NCBI GenBank assembly: GCA_016218905.1
Contig: JACRCS010000369.1
Location: 1-5,972 of the forward strand
Source of the DNA: Deltaproteobacteria bacterium
Lineage (GTDB): Bacteria > Desulfobacterota_C > Deferrisomatia > Deferrisomatales > JACRMM01
Length of the DNA stretch: 5,972 nucleotides
Direction: 5' to 3'
The position numbers and the translations under genes are program-made. This document shows positions 1-4,171 of this stretch, piece after piece. The notes under the pieces were generated by a model, which made no database searches, was not told where the DNA came from, and saw only the letters and a list, made by a program, of their open reading frames with translations. Every line of letters begins with the position of its first letter. Within the stretch, counting starts at the first letter, position 1.

Positions 1-196
1 CGATCCCCCGGCTCTCGAACGCCCGGGTCACATCCTCACGGTCGAGAAGCGCCACCAGCCGACCTTTGGCGTCTTGGGCCGCCGCGCGGGAGGGAAGCCA
101 GGCTGCCGCGGCCGGGCGCACGGGCAGGGCGAGGCAGAGGAGAGAGAAGATGACGGCGATCGCCGAGAGTTCCTTCCAGCAGCGGGACGAGGGCAT
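1..196 (-). CDS. PA2779 family exported protein, N-terminal part (runs off left edge)
   Basis: This minus-strand gene starts at ATG 196-194 and leaves the window after 65 codons. An AAGGAGG ribosome-binding site lies at 210-204, seven bases before the ATG, which fixes the start. The product has a short basic and polar start, a hydrophobic core (about residues 11-25, AIAVIFSLLCLALPV) and then AAAAWLPSRAAAQD. From there it reads GRLVALLDREDVTRAFESRG. A secretion signal followed by the L-DR-EDV-----E--G pattern is typical of the PA2779 family, small exported proteins of unknown function that often precede a PA2778-type cysteine peptidase gene. That partner would lie outside the window and is not seen. 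The visible part would leave the cytoplasm, although the family may stay membrane-attached through a C-terminal helix. The family call rests on pattern recognition of about 40 residues. Confidence 0.8.
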   Translation of the reverse strand, partial: MPSSRCWKELSAIAVIFSLLCLALPVRPAAAAWLPSRAAAQDAKGRLVALLDREDVTRAFESRGI

Positions 197-203
197 TGCC
201 GAG

Positions 204-210
204 CCTCCTT
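204..210 (-). promoter_or_regulatory. Ribosome-binding site of the PA2779-family gene
   Basis: AAGGAGG on the minus strand, seven bases before the ATG at 196. It is a near-perfect Shine-Dalgarno sequence and is the main reason for choosing this start. Confidence 0.8.
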
Positions 211-236
211 GTGGTGGGTTCCGGGCGAGGTCGGTC

Positions 237-265
237 AGTTTAGAACGTCGCCCGGCGCTCCGCAA
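237..265 (-). promoter_or_regulatory. Candidate sigma-70 promoter for the PA2779-family gene
   Basis: On the minus strand TTGCGG (265-260) is followed after 17 bases by TAAACT (242-237). The -10 box matches the consensus at 4 of 6 positions and the -35 box at 3 of 6. The expected transcript start near 230 would leave a leader of about 34 bases containing the ribosome-binding site. It is a weak match, supported mainly by its position and ideal spacing. Confidence 0.35.
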
Positions 266-274
266 CCCGTGACC

Positions 275-304
275 TTGACGCGGTTGGGGCCCGGCCACTA
301 TGGT
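275..304 (+). promoter_or_regulatory. Candidate sigma-70 promoter for the YbaK-like deacylase gene
   Basis: TTGACG (275-280, 5 of 6 consensus) is followed after 18 bases by TATGGT (299-304, 4 of 6). Transcription would start near 311, about 26 bases before the GTG start at 337. Together with the oppositely directed candidate at 265-237 this makes a compact divergent promoter region. Confidence 0.45.
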
Positions 305-336
305 GTCCGCTGCCCGCATCTCCGAGGAGTGCCGCC

Positions 337-804
337 GTGCCGACCATCGACGACGTCAAGGCCTTTCTGACCGGGCGGGGCATTGCCGTCCTGGAGTTCG
401 AGGCGCCGACACCGACCTCGGAGACCGCTGCCCGCGCGGTCGGCTGCTCGCCGGGAGAGATCGCGAAGACGGTGCTCTTCGTCATAGGCGCCACGCCCGT
501 GGCCGTGGTCACCTCCGGCGACGTGAAGGTGCGCGGGAGCCGCCTCAAAGCGGCGCTCGGGCTCTCCGGCAAGGTCCGCCTGCCCACGCCCGACGAGGTG
601 GAGCGCCACACGGGCTACGCGCCGGGCGGGGTGTGTCCGTTCCTCCTCCCCGCGGCGACCCGCGTCGTGGTCGACGCGAGCCTGCGCCGCTTCCCGGTCG
701 TCAATGCGGCTGCGGGCAACGACCACTCGGCCGTGCCGATCACCGCCAGGCAGGTCTTGGAGCTCACCGGCGGCACCGAGGTCGACGCCTGCGAACCCTT
801 GTAG
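337..804 (+). CDS. YbaK/EbsC family aminoacyl-tRNA deacylase
   Basis: A complete 155-residue single-domain protein of the YbaK/EbsC/ProX editing family. These enzymes hydrolyse wrongly charged tRNAs in the cytoplasm, for example Cys- or Ala-tRNAPro, and protect translation fidelity. Family landmarks are visible. AKTVLFVIG (residues 43-51) contains the conserved lysine K44 of the active site. VVTSGDVKV (57-65) is the central strand and turn. HTGYAPGGVCPF (91-102) is the glycine-rich loop with the G-V-x-PF pattern, and AAAGNDHSAVPI (124-135) is the C-terminal G-x-x-x-x motif. Length is normal for a free-standing member. The start is GTG at 337, with GAGGAG at 324-329 seven bases upstream. It is probably monocistronic: no gene follows in close spacing. 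The exact misacylated substrate cannot be read from the sequence. Confidence 0.9.
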   Translation: MPTIDDVKAFLTGRGIAVLEFEAPTPTSETAARAVGCSPGEIAKTVLFVIGATPVAVVTSGDVKVRGSRLKAALGLSGKVRLPTPDEVERHTGYAPGGVCPFLLPAATRVVVDASLRRFPVVNAAAGNDHSAVPITARQVLELTGGTEVDACEPL

Positions 805-1030
805 CCATCTCGACGGCTGTCTGGACGGCCCCTGAACCTCTCCTTCGCGGAAGAGCATCTCGAGGGCGACCGCCCAGGAATCCTCCGCGTTGCCGCACAT
901 CGCCTGCAAGCCTTCGAGCCCCATCGGCTGCCTCATTCAACGGCCTGCTCCGAGTCAGACCGAGTCCGGCACCGCCAGCATCCACTCGTAGGCGGGCTGG
1001 GCGACGACCAGCTGGGTGGAGGAGTCGCTC

Positions 1031-1255
1031 ATGGGTGGTATTTCAACTTATGAGGAGGAGAACTTCGAACACATCCGTATTTCCCAGAAGGAGAAGTGCG
1101 ACAGGTCCGTTCCTGTGCCGGGATACTCGGTCGGCAGACTCCGGCAACCCGCTCCCGCTGCGTCGAGAGGCACAAAGGGCAGGAACGTCCGCCCCCCCGG
1201 AACGTCCCGTCCGTCCCCCCCATTCATGCTTGCCGCGTTGCTGGAGCAGGGGTGA
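1031..1255 (+). CDS. Possible small ORF upstream of hicBA, 74 residues
   Basis: I do not recognise this frame. In its favour, GGAGGAG at 1018-1024 sits six bases before ATG 1031, as good a ribosome-binding site as any in the window. The first 26 residues (beginning MGGISTYEEENFEHIRISQK) look like real protein, with charged and hydrophobic residues alternating. Its codons are less GC-rich at third positions than the core genes and resemble hicBA. Against it, from about residue 27 the translation becomes rich in proline, arginine and glycine, as out-of-frame reading of GC-rich DNA usually does. It ends 41 bases before hicB. It may be a truncated or frameshifted gene start, a small gene of the same acquired segment, or chance. 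Confidence 0.22.
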   Translation: MGGISTYEEENFEHIRISQKEKCDRSVPVPGYSVGRLRQPAPAASRGTKGRNVRPPGTSRPSPPFMLAALLEQG

Positions 1256-1257
1256 GA

Positions 1258-1280
1258 ATAGCCAAATCGTTTCGGGCTAT
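1258..1280 (+). promoter_or_regulatory. Inverted repeat just upstream of hicB, possible operator
   Basis: ATAGCC (1258-1263) and GGCTAT (1275-1280) are perfect inverted repeats separated by 11 bases. Inside them AAA-TCG-TTT (1264-1272) can pair further. The element ends five bases before the hicB Shine-Dalgarno sequence. Toxin-antitoxin operons are usually repressed by binding of the complex to palindromes in this position. No strong sigma-70 promoter is seen next to it; TTGCCG at 1230-1235 followed after 18 bases by GAGAAT (1254-1259) is the best weak candidate. Confidence 0.4.
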
Positions 1281-1284
1281 GCTC

Positions 1285-1290
1285 GGAGGT
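1285..1290 (+). promoter_or_regulatory. Ribosome-binding site that fixes the hicB start
   Basis: GGAGGT lies six bases before ATG 1297. The same frame stays open upstream to an ATG at 1096, but that start has no ribosome-binding site and would add about 67 residues foreign to the family. Confidence 0.8.
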
Positions 1291-1296
1291 CCCACC

Positions 1297-1566
1297 ATGT
1301 TGCGTTTCATCCTGACGGGCTATATCGAAGAGGCTCTCGCTCAGGCCGTCTACGACAAACTCGAAGACGGCACATTCTCCGGCCGCATTCCTTCCTGCAA
1401 AGGGGTCATCGCCTTCGGGAAGACGCTTCGCGAATGCGAGGACGAGATCCGGTCGACCTTGGAGGATTGGATCCTGGTTGGTCTCAAACTCGGTCACGAT
1501 CTTCCTCCGCTTGGGACGGTCAACCTGAATGTGAAACCGGTCCATGAGCCGTTGGACGCCTTGTAA
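1297..1566 (+). CDS. hicB: HicB family antitoxin
   Basis: An 89-residue antitoxin of a type II HicBA toxin-antitoxin pair. HicB proteins bind the toxin HicA directly and block its RNase activity. The HicB partial RNase-H-like fold can be read through EDGTFSGRIPSCKGVIAFG (23-41), the central D-G-x-F-x-x-x-I-P-x-x-x-G-V-x-A-x-G pattern, and then KTLRECEDEIRSTLEDWIL (42-60), the helix. LPPLG (69-73) marks the end of the domain. Many HicB proteins carry a C-terminal ribbon-helix-helix or helix-turn-helix domain for operator binding. Here only about 16 residues follow the domain and none is visible, so self-repression may need another factor or another surface. The gene comes first in the pair and overlaps hicA by 23 bases, so the two are surely co-transcribed and probably translationally coupled. 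Third codon positions are less GC-rich than in aroF, which suggests acquisition. Confidence 0.87.
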   Translation: MLRFILTGYIEEALAQAVYDKLEDGTFSGRIPSCKGVIAFGKTLRECEDEIRSTLEDWILVGLKLGHDLPPLGTVNLNVKPVHEPLDAL

Positions 1567-1780
1567 GAGGCGTGACTTCGTCAGGCGCCTCCGGGGACTC
1601 GGGTTCGATGGTCCGTACTCGGGCACGAGGCATCAGTTCATGGTGTTCCGCGGACACCGCCTGAGCATCCCCTCCAACGAGGAGTTCTCCGTTCCCCAGT
1701 TGAGGGTGATGCTGAGCGAGGTAGAGGAGATTTTCGGGCGGCCAGTTTCCGCAGAAGAGTGGAAACGGCTCGCGGACTGA
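1544..1780 (+). CDS. hicA: HicA family toxin (mRNA interferase)
   Basis: A 78-residue HicA-type toxin. The family has a dsRNA-binding-like fold and cuts mRNA independently of translation, using one conserved histidine. Here KRRDFVRRLRGLGFDGPYSG (8-27) is the N-terminal helix and turn. TRHQFMVF (28-35) carries the catalytic-type histidine H30 in the usual G-[ST]-x-H position, and RLSIPSNEEFSVPQLRVML (39-57) is the I-P x x x x E/x L strand-helix motif. A tail, SEVEEIFGRPVSAEEWKRL (58-76), makes it longer than the smallest 60-residue HicA proteins. The start is ATG 1544, inside the end of hicB. No good Shine-Dalgarno sequence precedes it, which fits translational coupling to hicB. The toxin appears intact: no stop, frameshift or loss of the histidine. 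Confidence 0.87.
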   Translation: MSRWTPCKRRDFVRRLRGLGFDGPYSGTRHQFMVFRGHRLSIPSNEEFSVPQLRVMLSEVEEIFGRPVSAEEWKRLAD

Positions 1781-2101
1781 GCGGCCACTTGGGAATAGGC
1801 GGCACGGCTCTGCCCGGGCACTGCCTCCCTTCCACCGAAGAGCAGTGTCTCGATCTATTGGACGCGATCTCCGTCGTCTTCCCGCTTCCCGCCGTCTCCC
1901 GAGCATTTCCCCCCTCCCGATCTCCGCCGCCCGCTCGACCTCCTCCTAGCGCGGATCGCTCAAGGGAAACGATCCCGGTTGTCGACGATGAACGGGTTGA
2001 AGCGGTGCGGCTTGCGGCACGAGGGGCATTTGGATGAGGAGGCGAGGATCGGCCCAGGCTTCGCGGGGGAAGGGGAAATCAAAGGGAGGATGCCGCGTGC
2101 G

Positions 2102-2114
2102 TGAGATAGTCTCA
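2102..2114 (+). repeat. Short perfect hairpin
   Basis: TGAGA-TAG-TCTCA is a perfect five-base-pair inverted repeat with a three-base loop. It is the first of three hairpins within 110 bp and has no T-tract after it, so it does not look like a terminator. Confidence 0.5.
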
Positions 2115-2119
2115 GCGTG

Positions 2120-2138
2120 TGCGCGAATGGTTCGCGCA
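2120..2138 (+). repeat. Perfect 8-bp hairpin
   Basis: TGCGCGAA-TGG-TTCGCGCA is a perfect eight-base-pair stem with a three-base loop, five bases after the hairpin at 2102-2114. It is followed by AAAGC, not by a T-tract. It could be an operator, a REP-like palindrome or part of a structured transcript. Confidence 0.55.
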
Positions 2139-2174
2139 AAGCACCGCGGCGACGCGCGGCGGCGGAAGGAAACT

Positions 2175-2210
2175 GCCGGTGGGAGCTCGGACTCCCTCTT
2201 TGCCGCCGGC
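2175..2210 (+). repeat. Two-tiered hairpin
   Basis: GCCGG (2175-2179) can pair with CCGGC (2206-2210). Inside it GGGAG (2181-2185) pairs with CTCCC (2192-2196) around a six-base loop, leaving an asymmetric internal loop of TCTTTGCCG. It is the third hairpin of the cluster. Confidence 0.45.
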
Positions 2211-2350
2211 TTCAGGGGGTGATCCGCTGCGAAGAAGAGTGATTGATCCAAGTTGGCCCCAGGTTTATCAAGCTGCAAACAGCATCAAGGAAGCCAGACC
2301 CTCTCAGCTCGGAGGCAGTGGTCAGAACGGATGGGGAACGTGATGCTTCC

Positions 2351-2446
2351 GTGATTCCCTTCCGAATCCGTATCGGCGTGACCGGCCACCGGACGCTCGG
2401 TGACCCGGCATCGCTCGCCACGCGAGTAGACACCATCTTGGGGGGG
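2351..2446 (+). pseudogene. Truncated start of a SLOG-like (GVTGHR) protein gene
   Basis: From a possible GTG at 2351 the plus strand encodes VIPFRIRIGVTGHRTLGDPA followed by SLATRVDTIL. The hydrophobic strand ending in the G-V-T-G-H-R loop, then L-x-D-P-x-x-L and a helix, is how nucleotide-binding SLOG-like Rossmann proteins of bacterial conflict and signalling systems often begin. The frame ends at about 2518 after a tail (GGRLQRAPGL onward) that no longer resembles the family. The likeness is lost exactly at a run of seven G (2440-2446). Shifting frame there gives an open reading to the TGA at 2539-2541, still far shorter than a full domain. No convincing ribosome-binding site is present. 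I read it as a gene remnant rather than a working small gene. The family call rests on a short motif. Confidence 0.4.
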
Positions 2447-2514
2447 CGGCTACAGAGAGCGCCAGGCCTTTGCCATCGGACGTCGACGGGACTGAGCCTT
2501 TCGCGCCCTATGCC

Positions 2515-2543
2515 TTGATCCGGCGACGGGTTCCTGTTTGAAT
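2515..2543 (+). promoter_or_regulatory. Candidate sigma-70 promoter for aroF
   Basis: TTGATC (2515-2520) is followed after exactly 17 bases by TTGAAT (2538-2543); each box matches the consensus at 4 of 6 positions. Transcription would start near 2550, giving a leader of about 25 bases with the ribosome-binding site at 2562-2568. There is no room for a leader-peptide attenuator in such a transcript, so control would act on the enzyme or at the promoter. Confidence 0.4.
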
Positions 2544-2561
2544 GCCCCCACGCCACCGTCG

Positions 2562-2568
2562 GGAGGAG
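2562..2568 (+). promoter_or_regulatory. Ribosome-binding site that fixes the aroF start
   Basis: GGAGGAG lies six bases before ATG 2575. The longer alternative start at 2542 would place this sequence inside the coding region and add eleven residues (MPPRHRREENP) absent from the family. Confidence 0.8.
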
Positions 2569-2574
2569 AACCCC

Positions 2575-3576
2575 ATGCTCATCGTAATGGAACACAGCGC
2601 CACCCAGGGCCAGGTCGACGCCGTCCTCGAGACCATCCGGGGCCTGGGCCTGACGCCCCAGCCGATCCCCGGCGAGAACCGGGTCGCGATCGGGGTCCTC
2701 GGTAACCAGGGGTACGTGGACGAGGCACCCTTCCGGGATCTGCCCGGTATTCAGGAGCTCATTCACGTGACGAAGCCCTACAAGCTGGTGAGCCGCGACT
2801 TCCACCCCGAGGACACGGTGGTCGACGTCGGCGGCGTCCGGGTAGGCTGGCGGGAGAAGCCGGTCGTCATCGCGGGCCCCTGCGCGGTGGAGAGCCGCGA
2901 GCAGGTTCTGGCCGCCGCGCGGGCGGTGAAGGCCGCCGGGGCGCACCTCCTGCGAGGCGGCGCCTTCAAGCCGCGCACCGGGCCCCACGCCTTCCAAGGA
3001 CTCGGCTACGAGGGCCTGGAGTACCTGGGCGAGGCCGGCCGCGCCGCGGGTCTTCCGATCGTGACCGAGGTGATGCGCATCGACCAGCTCGAGCGGGTGG
3101 CGGCCGTGGCCGACTGCCTGCAGGTCGGCGCCCGGAACATGCAGAACTTCGACCTCCTGAAGGAGGTCGGCCGAGTGGGAAAGCCCGTGCTCCTGAAGCG
3201 CGGCATGAGCGCGACCCTGGAGGAGTTTCTGGCCGCGGCCGAGTACATCCTGCTCGAGGGCAACTCCCAGGTCATCCTGTGCGAGCGGGGCATCCGCACT
3301 TTCGAGCGGGCGCTGCGAAACACGCTCGACCTGGGCGTGGTGCCGTACCTCAAGGGCGCGACGCACCTGCCCGTGATCGTGGACCCGAGCCACGCACTGG
3401 GGCGCCGCGACCTCGTGGTCCCCATGGCCAAAGCCGCGCTGGTCGTCGGTGCGGCCGGCGTGATGGTGGAGGTCCACCCCGATCCCGGCCGCGCCCTGTG
3501 CGACGGCCCCCAGTCCCTGGACCCGGGCGGGTTCGAGCACCTGATGGCGGAGCTCCGGGCGCTGGCCAAGGTGTGA
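2575..3576 (+). CDS. aroF: 3-deoxy-7-phosphoheptulonate (DAHP) synthase, type I-beta
   Basis: A complete 333-residue enzyme that condenses phosphoenolpyruvate and erythrose 4-phosphate to DAHP, the first step of the shikimate pathway to aromatic amino acids. Residues 1 to about 67 (from MLIVMEHSAT) form the ferredoxin-like N-terminal domain found in Thermotoga-type enzymes, where it senses tyrosine and phenylalanine. Residues 68-333 are the TIM barrel. It shows GPCAVES (101-107), FKPRT (131-135), QVGARNMQN (183-191), KRG (208-210), CERG (236-239), DPSHALGRR (270-278) and MVEVHPDP (297-304). Metal ligands C103, H273, E299 and D310 are all present and correspond, shifted by one, to those known for the Thermotoga maritima enzyme. 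Length is normal and nothing is broken. The stop lies 15 bases from the stop of the oppositely oriented neighbour. Feedback inhibition through the N-terminal domain is inferred from the family. Confidence 0.96.
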   Translation: MLIVMEHSATQGQVDAVLETIRGLGLTPQPIPGENRVAIGVLGNQGYVDEAPFRDLPGIQELIHVTKPYKLVSRDFHPEDTVVDVGGVRVGWREKPVVIAGPCAVESREQVLAAARAVKAAGAHLLRGGAFKPRTGPHAFQGLGYEGLEYLGEAGRAAGLPIVTEVMRIDQLERVAAVADCLQVGARNMQNFDLLKEVGRVGKPVLLKRGMSATLEEFLAAAEYILLEGNSQVILCERGIRTFERALRNTLDLGVVPYLKGATHLPVIVDPSHALGRRDLVVPMAKAALVVGAAGVMVEVHPDPGRALCDGPQSLDPGGFEHLMAELRALAKV

Positions 3577-3593
3577 GCGGCGGCGCAGCACCT
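3569..3593. terminator. Possible shared hairpin between convergent genes
   Basis: AGGTG (3569-3573) and CACCT (3589-3593) form a five-base-pair stem spanning both stop codons, that of aroF and that of the minus-strand gene at 3592. The loop is long and GC-rich and no T-tract follows on either strand, so this is at best a weak bidirectional terminator. Confidence 0.2.
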
Positions 3594-4014
3594 ACCTCGG
3601 GAAGGCGAGGGTCGCCGACTCGCCGCCGTCCTTGCGTTTGGTCGACACCTCGAGCTCCAGGCTGTCGTTGCGGACGCCGAGCGCCAGCGGCCCCTTCTCC
3701 TTGTCCTTCTCGAAGTGGACGATCTGGCGGACCGCCTCGAGGACGGCCCGCCCGATCTCGTCACCGGGAGTGGGGAGGGTCGCCTTGCGGTACTCGGCCG
3801 TCACCGTGACCGCGCCGGCCTCGGACCGGCTGATCTTGATCTTGTCGGCGTTGGAGTTGATCCCGTGCAGCACGGCGAGCGCGATCCACTTGAGGGCCGC
3901 CTCCGTCGGGTCGGGCTCCTTGGGCACGAGGCACATCTCCTTCAGGTAGTCGGTGCCGGCGTAACAGTCGCACAACTCCTGGACCTTCAGGTGTAGACTC
4001 CGCTTGTCGAGCAT
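3592..4014 (-). CDS. Hypothetical protein, 140 residues
   Basis: I do not recognise this protein. It starts at ATG 4014-4012, with GGAGGAG at 4029-4023 eight bases upstream. The frame is open further upstream to 4245, but there it crosses the divergent promoter region and has no ribosome-binding site. There is no signal peptide or membrane segment, so it is probably cytoplasmic. The N-terminal half looks helical, with a cysteine cluster (LCDCYAG, C15 and C17, and C28 in EMCLVPKEPD), then LKWIALAVLHGINSNADKIK (41-60). The second half alternates strands and a helix: AVTVTAEYRK (68-77), EIGRAVLEAVRQIVHFEK (86-103) and LELEVSTKRK (119-128). Third codon positions are as GC-rich as in aroF, which argues for a resident, expressed gene. 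It is convergent with aroF and divergent from the barrel protein gene, so it is likely a single-gene transcript. CxC plus a third cysteine could bind metal, but this is only suggested. Confidence 0.8.
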   Translation of the reverse strand: MLDKRSLHLKVQELCDCYAGTDYLKEMCLVPKEPDPTEAALKWIALAVLHGINSNADKIKISRSEAGAVTVTAEYRKATLPTPGDEIGRAVLEAVRQIVHFEKDKEKGPLALGVRNDSLELEVSTKRKDGGESATLAFPR

Positions 4015-4022
4015 GGCTCTCT

Positions 4023-4029
4023 CTCCTCC
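4023..4029 (-). promoter_or_regulatory. Ribosome-binding site of the 140-residue protein gene
   Basis: GGAGGAG on the minus strand, eight bases before ATG 4014. It decides between this start and the much longer open frame. Confidence 0.75.
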
Positions 4030-4051
4030 GCGTGGGGGTGGGGGAGAAGCC

Positions 4052-4079
4052 AACCTATCAGCGCCCGGGCGGCGGTCAA
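4052..4079 (-). promoter_or_regulatory. Candidate sigma-70 promoter for the 140-residue protein gene
   Basis: On the minus strand TTGACC (4079-4074, 5 of 6 consensus) is followed after 16 bases by TAGGTT (4057-4052, 3 of 6). The transcript would begin near 4045 with a leader of about 30 bases. The -35 box is good and the -10 box poor. Confidence 0.35.
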
Positions 4080-4171
4080 GCCCTCGCCCCGAAGTGCCGA
4101 AACGTGGCAGGAACACCATCCAACCCCAGACACCGCGGGGCGCCGTTGCCCCTGACCGAGGAGGAGTCCGA

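Larger units (their letters stand above)
805..1296. other. 491-bp interval without a convincing gene
   Basis: Between the deacylase stop and hicB I see only doubtful content. On the minus strand a 25-codon frame (1032-955) begins MSDSSTQLVV and stops early. Downstream in another minus frame (936 onward) the stretch GLEGLQAMCGNAEDSWAVAL looks protein-like but has no continuous connection to it, so the two could be pieces of one decayed gene. On the plus strand a small frame at 1031-1255 has a good ribosome-binding site. There are two C7 runs (1192-1198 and 1215-1221), each preceded by a copy of GGAACGTCC (1182-1190 and 1199-1207). I see no RNA gene or clear terminator here. Confidence 0.5.
1781..2574. 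other. About 790 bp without an intact gene: hairpins and gene debris
   Basis: This gap between hicA and aroF contains no full gene. From about 1869 to 1949 the plus strand is strongly pyrimidine-rich. On the minus strand 2031-1960 reads as a short CxxC-containing tail with no start. Positions 2102-2210 hold three hairpin-forming repeats, and 2351-2446 reads as the start of a broken SLOG-like gene; these are listed separately. A candidate aroF promoter is at 2515-2543. The mixture of remnants next to a toxin-antitoxin pair suggests an old insertion and deletion site. No terminal inverted repeats, transposase or tRNA could be found. Confidence 0.55.

Noticed and set aside
955..1032. Minus-strand 25-codon frame starting MSDSSTQLVV
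   Set aside because: It has no ribosome-binding site and a stop after 25 codons. It might be a decayed gene start, but it cannot be supported as a gene.
300..1547. Plus-strand open frame of 415 codons over the deacylase and hicB
   Set aside because: It overlaps two well-supported genes in another frame and is a low-complexity arginine- and proline-rich translation.
1869..1949. Pyrimidine-rich stretch after hicA
   Set aside because: Strand asymmetry is clear, but there is no hairpin, repeat unit or coding reason; it was not called a terminator or regulatory element.
2034..2343. Overlapping plus-strand frames at 2034-2222 and 2119-2343
   Set aside because: They run through the hairpin cluster, have no ribosome-binding sites and show arginine- and glycine-rich composition typical of chance frames in GC-rich DNA.
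2212..3591. Long minus-strand open frame of 459 codons opposite aroF
   Set aside because: It is the antisense shadow of the DAHP synthase gene, rich in histidine, arginine and glutamine, with no ribosome-binding site. The plus-strand protein has all catalytic motifs.
4076..4103. A second TCAAG...CCGAAAC arrangement upstream of the barrel protein gene, similar to the sigma-28 site at 5158
   Set aside because: The -35 part is TCAAGCCC, only 4 of 8 to the consensus, and the spacer is one base longer (N12). It also overlaps the -35 box of the divergent gene. Too weak to call.
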